The notes: a model not told the origin generated them from the sequence alone. A DNA stretch of 64,000 bases from Sphingomonas azotifigens NBRC 15497 (GCF_002091475.1 NZ_BCTR01000012.1:124001-188000), one strand, 5' to 3'. Positions 35,012-44,785 are shown, numbered from the stretch's first letter. Made by a program: numbers and translations.

Positions 35012-36538
35012 TTACAGCGGGATATTGTCATGCTTCTTCCAGGGGTTCTCGAGCCGCTTGTTCCGCAGCTTGCGAAGGCCCAGCGCGATCCGGCGCCGCG
35101 TCGAGTGCGGCATGATCACCTCGTCGACAAAGCCCTTGCTCGCGGCAACGAAGGGATTGGCGAAGCGCGCTTCATACTCGGCGGTGCGCTCGGCGATCTC
35201 CTCGGGCGTCCGTCCACGGAAAATAATCTCCACCGCGCCCTTGGCGCCCATTACCGCGATCTCGGCGGTCGGCCAGGCATAGTTGAGGTCGCCGCGCAGA
35301 TGCTTCGACGCCATGACGTCATAGGCACCGCCATAGGCTTTCCGCGTGATCACCGTGATCTTGGGCACCGTCGCCTCGGCATAGGCGAAGAGCAGCTTGG
35401 CGCCGTGCTTGATGATTCCCGAATGCTCCTGGCCGACGCCCGGCAGGAAGCCCGGCACGTCGACGAAGGTGACGATCGGGATCTCGAACGCGTCGCAGAA
35501 GCGCACGAACCGTGCAGCCTTCTTGGAAGCGTTGATATCGAGGCAGCCGGCCAGTACCATCGGCTGGTTCGCCACCACGCCCACCGTGCGCCCCTCGATC
35601 CGGCCGAAGCCGGTCAGGATATTGCCGGCATGGGCGGGTTGCAGCTCGAAGAACTCGCCCTCGTCGAGCGTCTTCCGGATCAGCTCGTGCATGTCATAGG
35701 GCTGGTTGGCGCTGGGAGGGATCAGCGTGTCGAGGCTCTCGTCGATCCGATCCCACGGATCGTCGCTCGGCAGCGCGGGCGGCGCCTCGCGGTTCGAGGC
35801 GGGAAGAAAGTCCACGAAGTCGCGGGCCGCGAGCAGCGCCTCGATATCGTTTTCGAAGGCCACGTCGGCGACCCCCGACTTCGTGGTATGCGTCACCGCT
35901 CCACCCAGCTCCTCCTGCGTGACGATCTCGTTGGTAACGGTCTTCACTACATCCGGGCCGGTAACGAACATGTAGGACGAATCCTTCACCATGAAGATGA
36001 AGTCCGTCATTGCGGGGCTATAGACCGCGCCGCCGGCGCAGGGGCCCATGATCAGGCTGAGCTGGGGGACGACGCCCGAGGCCAGCACGTTGCGCTGGAA
36101 TACCTCGGCATAGCCGCCGAGCGAGGCTACGCCTTCCTGGATCCGCGCGCCGCCGCTGTCGTTGAGGCCGATCACGGGCGCGCCGACCTTCATCGCCATG
36201 TCCATGATCTTGCAGATCTTCTGCGCATGCCGCTCCGAAAGCGAGCCGCCGAACACGGTGAAATCCTGGCTGAACACGAAGACCAGCCGGCCGTTGATCG
36301 TGCCCGAGCCGGTGACGACGCCGTCGCCGGGGATCACCTGGTCCTGCATGCCGAAATCGGTGCAGTTGTGCTCGACATACATGTCGAGCTCCTCGAAGCT
36401 ACCCGCATCGAGCAGCACCTCGAGCCGCTCGCGGGCGGTCAGCTTTCCCTTGGCATGCTGTGCGTCGATCCGCTTCTGGCCGCCGCCCAGACGGGCAGCG
36501 GCACGACGGCGTTCCAGTTCCTCGATCGTCGACGACAT
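35012..36538 (-). CDS. pccB: Propionyl-CoA carboxylase beta (carboxyltransferase) subunit
   Basis: 508 residues, standard for PccB. N-terminal [20 protein letters not shown], oxyanion-type glycines in [44 protein letters not shown] and [13 protein letters not shown] in the first crotonase-like domain. [41 protein letters not shown] and [11 protein letters not shown] appear in the second. It transfers carboxyl from biotin on PccA to propionyl-CoA. ATG 36538 is preferred to 36544 because GGAGAG is 8 bases upstream of it and only 2 from the other. First gene of the operon; the regulator is divergent. Confidence 0.95.
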   Translation of the reverse strand: MSSTIEELERRRAAARLGGGQKRIDAQHAKGKLTARERLEVLLDAGSFEELDMYVEHNCTDFGMQDQVIPGDGVVTGSGTINGRLVFVFSQDFTVFGGSLSERHAQKICKIMDMAMKVGAPVIGLNDSGGARIQEGVASLGGYAEVFQRNVLASGVVPQLSLIMGPCAGGAVYSPAMTDFIFMVKDSSYMFVTGPDVVKTVTNEIVTQEELGGAVTHTTKSGVADVAFENDIEALLAARDFVDFLPASNREAPPALPSDDPWDRIDESLDTLIPPSANQPYDMHELIRKTLDEGEFFELQPAHAGNILTGFGRIEGRTVGVVANQPMVLAGCLDINASKKAARFVRFCDAFEIPIVTFVDVPGFLPGVGQEHSGIIKHGAKLLFAYAEATVPKITVITRKAYGGAYDVMASKHLRGDLNYAWPTAEIAVMGAKGAVEIIFRGRTPEEIAERTAEYEARFANPFVAASKGFVDEVIMPHSTRRRIALGLRKLRNKRLENPWKKHDNIPL

Positions 36539-36586
36539 CGGCATCTCTCTCCGTGGACGCGGCTTGTGCATCGGGACATGACGCAT

Positions 36587-36614
36587 CCGCAAATGCAATG
36601 TTGCAAAGTTGCGG
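36587..36614. promoter_or_regulatory. Candidate operator of the short-chain acyl-CoA regulator
   Basis: In the 104-base divergent region a near-perfect palindrome reads CCGCAA-A-TGCAA-TG-TTGCA-AAG-TTGCGG. Its minus strand contains AACTTTGCAA, the core I recall for sites of RamB, a relative of the adjacent regulator. It lies 29 bases before the regulator ATG and 49 bases from the pccB start, well placed to control both. Confidence 0.55.
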
Positions 36615-36642
36615 GATAGGGGTTTGCAGAGTAGGAGAGGCC

Positions 36643-38070
36643 ATGACCAGCCAAGTCCCCACCGCTCCGCGCCGTCGCCTGTTCGAAGGCTTCCGGCTGC
36701 GCGAGCTGCGACGCCGTCTGAACATCCCCCAGGCCGGCATGGCGCAGCGGCTGGGCATCTCCGTGTCCTATCTCTCGCAGATCGAGAACAACGACCGCCC
36801 GATCACCGACGCGGTGCTGCTGGCGCTCGCCCGCGAATTCCCGCTCGACGCCGCCGAGATCAACGGCGAGGGCGGCACCGCGGCGCTGCTCCGCGCGATC
36901 GATGCGGCGACCGACAGCAGCGTGCCGACCGACCGCATCGACGAGGTAGATGTCCGCCGCGGCATCGAGCAGCAGCCGCTGCTCGCCCGCCGCATGGTGG
37001 CGCTGCACGACGCCTATCGCCGCAGCCAGGAGCAACTTCGCGTGCTCGACGACCGGTTCGATACCGGTTCGGGCGACGCCGCGCCGCTCCCCTGGGAGGA
37101 GGTACGCGACTGGTTCCAGGCGGAGGGCAATTATATCGATGCGATCGATCGTTCGGCCGAGGCGCTGGCCGATGCGCTCGCGCTGGACGACGACAATGTC
37201 GTCCGCGCGTTCGAGGATCGGCTGCGGCTGTGGCACGGCGTCCGCGTGATCGGCGCGTCCGGGGACGGCAGCGAACTCAGCCGTTTCGATGAGGGCGCGC
37301 GGACGCTGGCGCTCAACCATGCGCTGCCCCCGGAAAGCCGCGCCTTCCTGCTCGCCCACCGGCTGGTGCGGTACGAGTTCGCCAATGAGATGCGGCTGGT
37401 GATCGAGCGTTCGGGCCTCGCCTCCGCAGCGGCACGCGAACTGCTGAGCGTCGGCCTCGCCAACTATGCCGCCGGCGCCCTGCTGATGCCTTATGGCCGC
37501 TTCCGCGCCGCGGCCTATGCGGTGCGGCACGATATCGACCGGCTGCGCCAGCGCTTCGGCGTGAGCTTCGAACAGGCATGCCACCGGCTGTCGACACTGC
37601 AGCGTCCCGGCGCGCAGGGGCTACCGGTGTTCTTCTGCCGGGTCGACATGGCGGGCAACATCACCAAGCGCCATTCCGCCACCCGGCTGCAGTTCGCCGC
37701 ACTCGGCGGTGCCTGCCCGCTCTGGATCGTCCACGAGGCAGTCGCGATCCCCGATCGGATCCTCGTCCAGCTCGCCGAGATGCCCGACGGCACCCGCTAT
37801 GTCTCGATGGCCAAAGGGCTGGTCAAGCCCTCGGGCAGCTTCGCCCGCCCGCCGCGCCGCTACGCCGTGGCGCTCGGGTGCGAGGAAGCGCATGCCGCCG
37901 ACTTCGTCTATGCCGATGCGCTGCGCACCGGCGGCGCCGCGACACCGATCGGCGCGTCATGCCGCATCTGCCCGCGCCTCGATTGCGACCAGCGCGCTTT
38001 CCCGCCGGCGGGTTCGGCGATCGAGATTGATCCCGATCACCGCCGCGCGGTGCCCTACGCCTTTCGCTAG
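36643..38070 (+). CDS. Short-chain fatty acyl-CoA regulator (XRE HTH, RamB/PrpR/ScfR type)
   Basis: 475 residues. An XRE helix-turn-helix lies at about 15-70 ([35 protein letters not shown]). The middle is an ImmA/IrrE-like domain in which the protease HExxH is degenerate ([11 protein letters not shown]). The C-terminus is a cysteine-containing ligand domain ([16 protein letters not shown], likely metal-binding). Relatives sense propionyl- or acetyl-CoA and control methylcitrate or methylmalonyl genes. Divergence from pccB makes the propionate operon its probable target. ATG 36643 has TAGGAGAGG upstream. Its stop shares the tetranucleotide CTAG with the stop of the convergent hydrolase gene. 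Confidence 0.88.
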   Translation: MTSQVPTAPRRRLFEGFRLRELRRRLNIPQAGMAQRLGISVSYLSQIENNDRPITDAVLLALAREFPLDAAEINGEGGTAALLRAIDAATDSSVPTDRIDEVDVRRGIEQQPLLARRMVALHDAYRRSQEQLRVLDDRFDTGSGDAAPLPWEEVRDWFQAEGNYIDAIDRSAEALADALALDDDNVVRAFEDRLRLWHGVRVIGASGDGSELSRFDEGARTLALNHALPPESRAFLLAHRLVRYEFANEMRLVIERSGLASAAARELLSVGLANYAAGALLMPYGRFRAAAYAVRHDIDRLRQRFGVSFEQACHRLSTLQRPGAQGLPVFFCRVDMAGNITKRHSATRLQFAALGGACPLWIVHEAVAIPDRILVQLAEMPDGTRYVSMAKGLVKPSGSFARPPRRYAVALGCEEAHAADFVYADALRTGGAATPIGASCRICPRLDCDQRAFPPAGSAIEIDPDHRRAVPYAFR

Positions 38071-38936
38071 CCCGCGACCTTCGCCAGCAGCCGGGCGATC
38101 CCTGCAACGGCTTCCGGCTCATCCAGCGTCGGCGCGTGGCCGACCCGCGCCACCGTCACCAGTTCGGCGCCGGGGACGCGCGCGACCATCTTTTCGGCGG
38201 TGTCGGCACGCAGAATGTCCGAACGTTCGCCGCGCACGACAAGCAGTGGCCGACCGGCGAGCGCGTCGATCGTCGGCCACATGTCCGGCCCCGCCTCGTT
38301 GCCGGGGACGCGGAACGGCTCGGCGATCTTCATGTCGTAATCGAGCACGATGCGGCCCTGGCTGTTCACCCGGTGGAGCCGCTTGGCCATCGCCAGCCAG
38401 TCCTCGATCGCATAGTCCGGATAGACGTCCGCATTCGCCTCGGCGACGCCGCGGGCAGCGTGCATCCAGGTGGGGTACCAGACCTGCTTGCCGACATAGG
38501 TTCGGATCCGCGCCAGCCCGGCCGGGTTCAGCTCCGGCCCGACATCGTTCAGCACCGCACCCGCCAGCTTGCCGCCATCGGTCGCCGCGAGCAGCATCGT
38601 GACGATGCCGCCCAGCGACGTGCCCACTGCGACGAACTTCTCGATCTTCAGCTCGACAAGCAGCGCCTCGACATCCTGGAGATAAGTGAGCGGCACATAG
38701 CTCATCGGATCCTTGGCATAGGCGCTTTCGCCGCGGCCGCGGAACTCGACGCAGAGCACCCGCCAGTCGCCCGAGAAGCGTATCGCCAGATCGGCGAAGT
38801 CGCGCGCATTGCGGGTCAGCCCCGGAAAGCAGATCAGCGGCGGCCGGTCGTCGCGCCCCGGATAGTCGCGATAATGCAGCCGTAGGCCGTCTTTCGACCA
38901 CCAAACGCCATCGGAGTAGTTGCGCCGAGCATCCAT
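38067..38936 (-). CDS. Alpha/beta hydrolase
   Basis: 289 residues. The fold is clear: PPLICFPGLTRNARDFADLA (oxyanion region), DWRVLCVEFRGRGESAYA, nucleophile elbow VGTSLGGI (Ser), LVVRGERSDILRADTA (acid region) and RVGHAPTLDEPEA (catalytic His). It is a cytoplasmic esterase or lactonase-type enzyme of unknown substrate. The start ATG 38936 is only 18 bases from the divergent selO ATG, so promoters must overlap coding sequence. The stop (TAG) overlaps the convergent regulator stop. Confidence 0.82.
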   Translation of the reverse strand: MDARRNYSDGVWWSKDGLRLHYRDYPGRDDRPPLICFPGLTRNARDFADLAIRFSGDWRVLCVEFRGRGESAYAKDPMSYVPLTYLQDVEALLVELKIEKFVAVGTSLGGIVTMLLAATDGGKLAGAVLNDVGPELNPAGLARIRTYVGKQVWYPTWMHAARGVAEANADVYPDYAIEDWLAMAKRLHRVNSQGRIVLDYDMKIAEPFRVPGNEAGPDMWPTIDALAGRPLLVVRGERSDILRADTAEKMVARVPGAELVTVARVGHAPTLDEPEAVAGIARLLAKVAG

Positions 38937-38954
38937 CGCGCCCCATATCGCCGC

Positions 38955-40304
38955 ATGGCCTTCGCTCCGCAACAGGCGATCCTCGAACTCGGGGATGGCT
39001 TCTACGATCCGGTATCACCGGCGCCGTTCCCGCAGACGATCCTGCGCTTCCGTAACGACCGCGCCGCCGCGACCGTCGGGCTGGAGGGGCTGAGCGATGC
39101 CGAATGGATCGCCCATTTCGGCCGGTTCGAGCCGCTGGCCGGCAGCCTGGCCCGGCCGCTGGCGCTCCGCTATCATGGCCACCAGTTCCGCGTGTACAAT
39201 CCCGAGATCGGCGACGGCCGCGGCTTCTTGTTCGCCCAGATGATCGACGCCGCCGGCCGGCTGATGGACCTGGGCACCAAGGGGTCGGGCCAGACTCCCT
39301 ATAGCCGCTTCGGCGACGGCCGACTGACGCTGAAGGGCGGCGTGCGCGAGATCCTCGCGACCGAGATGCTCGAAGCGCTGGGGGTGGCCACCAGCCGCAC
39401 CTTCTCGCTGATCGAGACCGGCGAATCGCTCCAGCGGGCGGACGAGCCCTCGCCCACCCGCGCATCGGTGCTGGTACGGCTCAATCACAGCCATGTCCGC
39501 ATCGGCAGCTTCCAGCGGCTCGCCTATTTCCAGGACGAGGCAGGCTTGCGGGCGCTCACCGCCTATGCGCTCCGCCACTATTTCGGCGAGCCGGACGGAC
39601 CGGATGCACCCGAGCGGCTGCTCGCCCATGTCGTCGGGCGTACCGCGCGGCTGGCCGGGCAGTTCATGGCCGCGGGCTTTGTGCACGGCGTGCTCAACAG
39701 CGACAATATCAACATCACCGGCGAGAGCTTCGATTACGGCCCCTGGCGCTTCACGCCGAGCTGGGCACCGCACTTCACCGCCGCCTATTTCGACCATGCC
39801 GGGCTCTACGCCTTCGGCCGCCAGCCCGAGGCGATCTATTGGGACGTGATGCAGCTTGCCATTTCGCTGCGGCTGATCGCCGAGGAGGGGCCGTTGATCG
39901 CCGCGCTGGAAGGCTTCGCGCCCGCCTATCAGCGCGAAGAAGCGCGCGCGCTGCTCTGGCGCCTTGGTGTGCAGCCCCGCGACGAAGCGAGCGACCGCGC
40001 GCTCGCGCAGGCGTTGGAGTCAGCGCTCCACCAGTCCGGCGCGCCGTTCGACCTTTTCTATTTCGACGCGTTCGGTGGGCAGCTTCCCGAAACCTATGGG
40101 GAGGACTTCGCCGAGGTGCGCCGCCGCCTCGCCGACTATCGCCCGCGCAAGTCCCGGGACCACGCCTATTGGCGCGGGAGCCCCTGCTCGATGCTGATCG
40201 ACGAGGTCGAATCCCTGTGGTCGGCGATCGCCGATCGCGACGACTGGGCGCCGCTCACCGCCAAGGTCGCCGCCATCCGGACGATGGGCGAGGCTCTGGC
40301 CTAG
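38955..40304 (+). CDS. selO: Protein AMPylase SelO (YdiU)
   Basis: 449 residues, shorter than the E. coli protein (478) but with the whole pseudokinase core. Motifs: HGHQFRVYNPEIGDGRGFLFAQM, LGTKGSGQTPYSRFGDGRLTLKGGVRE, FVHGVLNSDNINITGESFDYGPW (catalytic Asp/Asn pair) and APHFTAAYFDHAGLYAFGRQP. SelO transfers AMP to Ser/Thr/Tyr of target proteins and protects against oxidative stress. Eukaryotic forms have a C-terminal selenocysteine; here the C-terminus has no such CxxC/U motif. ATG 38955 faces the hydrolase start 18 bases away. astD follows on the same strand after 62 bases. Confidence 0.94.
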   Translation: MAFAPQQAILELGDGFYDPVSPAPFPQTILRFRNDRAAATVGLEGLSDAEWIAHFGRFEPLAGSLARPLALRYHGHQFRVYNPEIGDGRGFLFAQMIDAAGRLMDLGTKGSGQTPYSRFGDGRLTLKGGVREILATEMLEALGVATSRTFSLIETGESLQRADEPSPTRASVLVRLNHSHVRIGSFQRLAYFQDEAGLRALTAYALRHYFGEPDGPDAPERLLAHVVGRTARLAGQFMAAGFVHGVLNSDNINITGESFDYGPWRFTPSWAPHFTAAYFDHAGLYAFGRQPEAIYWDVMQLAISLRLIAEEGPLIAALEGFAPAYQREEARALLWRLGVQPRDEASDRALAQALESALHQSGAPFDLFYFDAFGGQLPETYGEDFAEVRRRLADYRPRKSRDHAYWRGSPCSMLIDEVESLWSAIADRDDWAPLTAKVAAIRTMGEALA

Positions 40305-40366
40305 CGCCGTAATTTCGGGCAAGAGCAGGCCAAACCGGGGCGTTACACCAAGAAAATAGAAGGCCG

Positions 40367-41782
40367 ATGCCGGAACACGAACTTCTTTCGACCGAGCCCG
40401 CAACGGGCGCCGTGCTCTGGCGCCATGCGATCGGGGATGCCGATACCGAAGTAGCGATCGCCCGCGCGAGCTGGGCGGCCTGGGCGGCGCGACCGCTCGC
40501 GGTGCGCATCGAGGCCTTGCGGCGCTTCGCCAATGTCGTGCGGCAACGCGCCGATGCCTTCACCGACCTGCTCGCCCGCGAGACCGGCAAGCCGCTGTGG
40601 GAAGCGCGCACCGAAGTCGAGACGGTGATCGCCAAGGTCGATATCTCGGTCACCAGCTATTCGGAGCGCACCGGCCAGCGCCGGATCGAGGCGCCGATGA
40701 ACACGCGGCTCGCCCTCCGGCACAAGCCGCACGGCGTGCTCGCAGTGCTCGGGCCCTATAACTTCCCGGCGCATCTGCCGAACGGCCACATCGTCCCCGC
40801 GCTGCTCGCCGGCAACGCGGTGGTGTTCAAGCCTTCGGAGAAAACCCCCGCCAGCGGCGCCTTCCTCGTCGAGTGCTTCCATGCCGCGGGCATTCCCGAG
40901 GGCTGTATTCGCCTGCTCGTCGGCGGGCCGGAGCAGGGCAAGGCGCTGGCCAGCCATCCGGATATCGACGGGCTACTGTTCACCGGTTCGGCGACCACCG
41001 GCATCGCACTCAACCGCCAGTTCGCCGCGCGGCCTGAAAAAATCCTCGCGCTGGAGATGGGCGGCAACAACCCGATCGTGGTGTGGAACACGCCGGATCT
41101 CTATTCGGCCGCGGTGCTGGTGGTGCAATCCGCCTTCACCACGGCCGGCCAGCGCTGCACGGCCGCGCGCCGCTTGATCGTCGACGAGAAGCTGTTCGAG
41201 CCGCTGATGGCCGAGCTCGACAAGCTGATCGGCCGCCTGATCATCGGCGAACCGCATGCCGATCCGCAGCCCTTCATGGGCCCGGTGATCGACAACAACA
41301 CCGCCGACATGCTCACCGAGAGCTTTCTGACGCTCTCCACCATGGGCGGGCGCCCGCTGCGCCACATGGAGCGGCCGATCGAGAACCGTCCTTTCCTCAC
41401 CCCCGGCGTGGTCGACATGACCGGCGCCCGCGAGAAGGTGGATGTCGAGCTGTTCGGCCCGATCCTCCAGGTATTCCGCAAGACCAGCTTCGAGGACGCG
41501 ATCGCCGAGGCCAACGATACCCGCTACGGCCTCTCTGCCAGCCTGGTCAGCCAGGAGCCGCGGCTCTACGACCAGTTCTGGGCGAACATCCGCGCCGGCA
41601 TCGTCAACTGGAACAAGCCGACCAATGGTGCCTCCTCGGCCGCGCCGTTCGGCGGAGTCGGCTGGTCAGGCAATCACCGGCCGAGCGCCTATTATGCCGC
41701 CGACTATTGCGCATACCCCGTGGTGTCGTCCGAGTCCGAGCAGGCGCGGGCGGCGATGGGCGTGGGCCTGCGCGACGCCTGA
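40367..41782 (+). CDS. astD: N-succinylglutamate 5-semialdehyde dehydrogenase
   Basis: 471 residues of the aldehyde dehydrogenase superfamily. NAD-binding GPYNFPAHLPNGHI and FTGSATTG, catalytic Glu in LEMGGNNP and catalytic Cys in GQRCTAARRL all fit AstD (the NNP and GQRCTAARRL variants are typical of that subfamily). It oxidises succinylglutamate semialdehyde in the arginine succinyltransferase pathway. No astA, astB, astC or astE genes are in the window, so in this genome it may be scattered or serve another aldehyde. Start ATG 40367 has GAAGG upstream. Confidence 0.88.
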   Translation: MPEHELLSTEPATGAVLWRHAIGDADTEVAIARASWAAWAARPLAVRIEALRRFANVVRQRADAFTDLLARETGKPLWEARTEVETVIAKVDISVTSYSERTGQRRIEAPMNTRLALRHKPHGVLAVLGPYNFPAHLPNGHIVPALLAGNAVVFKPSEKTPASGAFLVECFHAAGIPEGCIRLLVGGPEQGKALASHPDIDGLLFTGSATTGIALNRQFAARPEKILALEMGGNNPIVVWNTPDLYSAAVLVVQSAFTTAGQRCTAARRLIVDEKLFEPLMAELDKLIGRLIIGEPHADPQPFMGPVIDNNTADMLTESFLTLSTMGGRPLRHMERPIENRPFLTPGVVDMTGAREKVDVELFGPILQVFRKTSFEDAIAEANDTRYGLSASLVSQEPRLYDQFWANIRAGIVNWNKPTNGASSAAPFGGVGWSGNHRPSAYYAADYCAYPVVSSESEQARAAMGVGLRDA

Positions 41783-41873
41783 CCGCCCGCGTTAGGCTTT
41801 TCGCAACCCTGCCGCTTAACGGCGGTTTCAGGCCCCCGCCCGCATGGTCCCCCCCTTCGGACGGGGTAACAGC

Positions 41874-42815
41874 ATGGATTCGGGGCATACGTCCGCGACG
41901 ATCTTCAGCCTGACGCACGATCTGCCGACACCCCGCGCTGCGGGCATCGCGTCGGCGGAAACGCTGGATCCTGCCCTGCTTGCCTGTGCCGGCGATTCCC
42001 TGGGCTGCCGCGTGCACTGGATCGGTCGTGCGGGCGCGCGACTGCGGGTCGCGCACGAACTTGCCGAGCAGATGCCGGTCCAGCTGCATCTCGGCAGCGG
42101 CGAACCGCTGATCGGGCGTACGCTATGGTCGGACGGGACCGAAGCCGGCCTCGCCTTCGATGCGCCGGTCGACGTGCTCGGGATGGTTGCGCAGCACCTC
42201 GCCCGGACCACCGCCGAGCGTCGCCGCCTGCCGCGCATCGAGCTGCGCCAGACCGTCGGTGTGCATTGCGGCGGCGTGGTCGAGCAGTTCCGCACGCGCG
42301 ACATCTCGCAAGGCGGCGTCGGCGTCGAGGCGCGCTGGCTCACCGCCGACACCGCGGTGCGCCTCACCTTCGACGGGTTGCGCGCGCTCGACGGCACGGT
42401 CCGCTGGGTCTCGCGCGAGACCGCCGGCATCGTCTTCGCCGAGGAGCTGGGGTGGCAGACCCTGTTCCCCTGGTTGCGCAGCCTGCAGCAGGCACCGCTG
42501 CCGAGCGCGGCCGGGATCGATGCCGAGGGACTGCTGCTCGACAAGCTGGCGCTCCGCCTCGACCTGCCAGGGCGTGTCCGCGAAGGGGTGCGCTGGTGGA
42601 ATTGCCGCATCCATGCGCTTACCGCGACGCAGGTGGAATTCGAGGCGCGGCAGGGGTTCGCGCCGGGTGCGGGGCTGTGGATCGCCTTGCCCGAAATCGG
42701 CGGAGGGCCGGTGCGGGTGCTCCAGGCGCGGCACGGCCGTACGCTCGCTGAGTTCCGCATGCCGCTGCGCGACGCCGAGCTTCGCACGCTCACCGCGAAC
42801 AGGCGCACCGGCTGA
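41874..42815 (+). CDS. PilZ-domain protein
   Basis: About 313 residues. A PilZ domain starts near residue 105: the arginine cluster RRRLPRIELRQ followed by DISQGGVGVEA gives the RxxxR and D/NxSxxG c-di-GMP ligands. An N-terminal half-PilZ-like region (about 30-100, VHWIGRAGARLRV to LAFDAPV) and a C-terminal region (about 210-305) look like further beta-barrel repeats without the binding motifs. It probably links c-di-GMP to motility or surface polymers, but the partner is unknown. The start could also be ATG 41844. moeA follows on the same strand; no functional link is evident. Confidence 0.72.
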   Translation: MDSGHTSATIFSLTHDLPTPRAAGIASAETLDPALLACAGDSLGCRVHWIGRAGARLRVAHELAEQMPVQLHLGSGEPLIGRTLWSDGTEAGLAFDAPVDVLGMVAQHLARTTAERRRLPRIELRQTVGVHCGGVVEQFRTRDISQGGVGVEARWLTADTAVRLTFDGLRALDGTVRWVSRETAGIVFAEELGWQTLFPWLRSLQQAPLPSAAGIDAEGLLLDKLALRLDLPGRVREGVRWWNCRIHALTATQVEFEARQGFAPGAGLWIALPEIGGGPVRVLQARHGRTLAEFRMPLRDAELRTLTANRRTG

Positions 42816-42857
42816 AGCCGCTTGCATCGCCGCGCCCGCGCCGCCAAGCGGTTGGCC

Positions 42858-44039
42858 ATGGCGCTGCTCCCCATTGCCGAAGCGCAGGCGCTATTGCTCG
42901 CGCTTGCCGGCCGGACCCCGATCGAGACCGTGTCGTTGGCGGAGGCCGTCGGCCGATGGGCCGCCGAACCCGTCGTCGCGCGGCGTACCCAGCCCGAGAA
43001 CGATCTCTCGGCGATGGACGGCTATGCGATCCGCTTCGACGATCTGCCTGGGCCATGGCGGGTGATCGGCGAAAGCGCGGCGGGTGCCGGCTTTGCCGGC
43101 ACGGTTTCCGCCGGTGAGGCGGTGCGGATCTTTACCGGCGCGCCAATGCCTGCGGGCGCCGACACGGTGCTGGTGCAGGAAGAGGCGGCCCGCGAGGGCG
43201 ATCGGCTGGATCTTGCCGGCGAAGGTCCCTCCCATCGCGGCCGGAACACCCGCCGACGCGGGCTCGATTTCAGCGAAGGCGAAAGCCTGATTTCCGCCGG
43301 GGAGCGGCTGACCCCGGCGCGGATCGCGCTGGCCGCGATCGCCGGACATGCCCGCCTGGCAGTCCATCGCAAAGTGCGTGTCGCCATCGCGGCGACCGGC
43401 GACGAGCTGGTTGCGCCAGGCACATCGACCGGCCCCGCCCAGATCCCCGAATCGAACCGCACGATGCTCGCGGCCCAACTCGCCGACCTGCCGATCGAGA
43501 TTCTCGACCTCGGCATCCTGCCCGACGATATGGACGCGCTCACCCACGCCTTCGCCACGGTCGATGCTGATCTGCTGATAACCAGCGGCGGCGCCTCGGT
43601 CGGCGATCACGACCTGGTCCGCCCAGCGCTGGAAGCCGCAGGCGCGACGATCGACTTTTGGCGGATCGCGCTACGGCCGGGCAAGCCGATGATGGCCGGC
43701 AGGCGCGGCGAGATGGTCGTGTTGGGGCTGCCGGGCAACCCGGTGTCGGTGTTCGTCACCGCGCTGTTGTTCGCGAAGCCGTTGATCGCGAAGCGTTCCG
43801 GTGCTGCCGAACCGCTGCCGCCAACCCGCACTGCCATGCTTGGCGAGCCACTAGCCGCCAATGGCCCGCGCACCGACTATCTTCGCGGCGCGGTGATCGA
43901 CGGCAAGGTCTATGCCGCGGCGATCCAGGACAGCTCGGTGCTCCGCACCCTGGCGCGGAGCACCTGCCTGATCCTGCGACCGCCGCACGCGCCAGCGGCG
44001 AAAATATCCGAAATGGTGGAAATTCTAGACATCGCTTGA
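42858..44039 (+). CDS. moeA: Molybdopterin molybdenumtransferase
   Basis: 393 residues. MoeA features in order: LSAMDGYAIRFDD (active-site loop), FTGAPMPAGADTVLVQEE, RRRGLDFSEGE, ATGDELVAPG, ITSGGASVGDHD and LPGNPVSVFVT. It inserts molybdate into adenylated molybdopterin to complete Moco. ATG 42858 gives the expected MxxLPIAEAQ N-terminus, though no Shine-Dalgarno is obvious; an in-frame TTG at 42822 is an alternative. The lexA promoter begins within its stop codon, so the two genes are separately transcribed. Confidence 0.94.
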   Translation: MALLPIAEAQALLLALAGRTPIETVSLAEAVGRWAAEPVVARRTQPENDLSAMDGYAIRFDDLPGPWRVIGESAAGAGFAGTVSAGEAVRIFTGAPMPAGADTVLVQEEAAREGDRLDLAGEGPSHRGRNTRRRGLDFSEGESLISAGERLTPARIALAAIAGHARLAVHRKVRVAIAATGDELVAPGTSTGPAQIPESNRTMLAAQLADLPIEILDLGILPDDMDALTHAFATVDADLLITSGGASVGDHDLVRPALEAAGATIDFWRIALRPGKPMMAGRRGEMVVLGLPGNPVSVFVTALLFAKPLIAKRSGAAEPLPPTRTAMLGEPLAANGPRTDYLRGAVIDGKVYAAAIQDSSVLRTLARSTCLILRPPHAPAAKISEMVEILDIA

Positions 44040-44064
44040 CAGTCCGCCGGAACATTGCATAAAC
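44036..44064 (+). promoter_or_regulatory. lexA promoter
   Basis: TTGACA (44036-44041, overlapping the moeA stop codon) and ATAAAC (44059-44064) are separated by 17 bases. The -35 is a perfect consensus match. The SOS box begins at the next base but one. Confidence 0.7.
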
Positions 44065-44079
44065 GTTCCCAGTCTGTTC
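44065..44079 (+). promoter_or_regulatory. LexA (SOS) box, GTTC-N7-GTTC
   Basis: GTTC (44065-44068), seven bases, GTTC (44076-44079): the direct-repeat operator known for alphaproteobacterial LexA. It sits just downstream of the -10 hexamer and 18 bases before the lexA ATG, where bound LexA blocks its own transcription. Confidence 0.9.
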
Positions 44080-44096
44080 TGGACCCGGAGGATTGG

Positions 44097-44771
44097 ATGC
44101 TCACGCGCAAGCAGCACGAGCTGATCTGCTTCATTTCCGACCGTCTTGCCGAAACCGGGGTATCGCCCTCGTTCGAAGAGATGAAGGAAGCGCTCGACCT
44201 GAAGTCGAAGTCGGGCGTGCACCGCCTGATCAGCGCGCTGGAGGAACGCGAGTTCATCCGCCGTCTGCCCAATCGCGCCCGCGCGCTTGAGGTGCTGCGG
44301 ATGCCGGAACGCGGCGAACGCAAGCCTGCTGCCAAGGCTCCGAAGTTGGCCGCGACGGCAGCAACCGCAGTGTTGCCCGCCCCGGCCAATGACGTGGTAG
44401 AGATCCCGCTGCACGGCCGCATCGCTGCCGGTACTCCGATCGAGGCGCTGGAAGGCTCGACCATGCTGCCGGTGCCCGCGGCGCTGCTGGGCGCGGGCGA
44501 GCATTATGCGCTCGAAGTTGCCGGCGACTCGATGGTAGAGGCCGGTATTCTCGACGGCGACTATGCGCTGATCCGGCGGACCGAAACGGCGCGGGACGGC
44601 GAGATCGTGGTCGCGCTGATCGACGATGCCGAAGCGACGCTGAAGTATTTCCGCAAGGAAGGCGCGATGGTGCGTCTCGACCCTGCGAACCGCGACTATA
44701 CGCCGCAACGCTATCGTCCGGACCAGGTGCGGGTACAAGGGCGGCTTGCCGGATTGCTGCGGCGCTATTGA
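44097..44771 (+). CDS. lexA: SOS-response repressor LexA
   Basis: 224 residues. The winged helix-turn-helix (about 1-70) starts [14 protein letters not shown] linker rich in Ala/Lys follows, then the S24 autoprotease: cleavage site Ala111-Gly112 in IAAGTPIEA, catalytic Ser145 in GDSMVEAGI and Lys183 in [10 protein letters not shown]. RecA filaments trigger self-cleavage and derepress DNA-repair genes. ATG 44097 has GGAGG 5-9 bases upstream and is fixed by homology. Its promoter and its own SOS box are visible, showing autoregulation. No other SOS box of this exact form was noticed in the window, although I did not scan exhaustively. Confidence 0.97.
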   Translation: MLTRKQHELICFISDRLAETGVSPSFEEMKEALDLKSKSGVHRLISALEEREFIRRLPNRARALEVLRMPERGERKPAAKAPKLAATAATAVLPAPANDVVEIPLHGRIAAGTPIEALEGSTMLPVPAALLGAGEHYALEVAGDSMVEAGILDGDYALIRRTETARDGEIVVALIDDAEATLKYFRKEGAMVRLDPANRDYTPQRYRPDQVRVQGRLAGLLRRY

Positions 44772-44785
44772 CGGCATTCGCTATG

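Noticed and set aside
34807..36538. Cobalamin riboswitch or other riboswitch for the B12-dependent mutase operon
   Set aside because: No B12-box-like sequence or leader of sufficient length precedes pccB, mce or mcm. The structured gap at 34823-34985 is a palindromic repeat.
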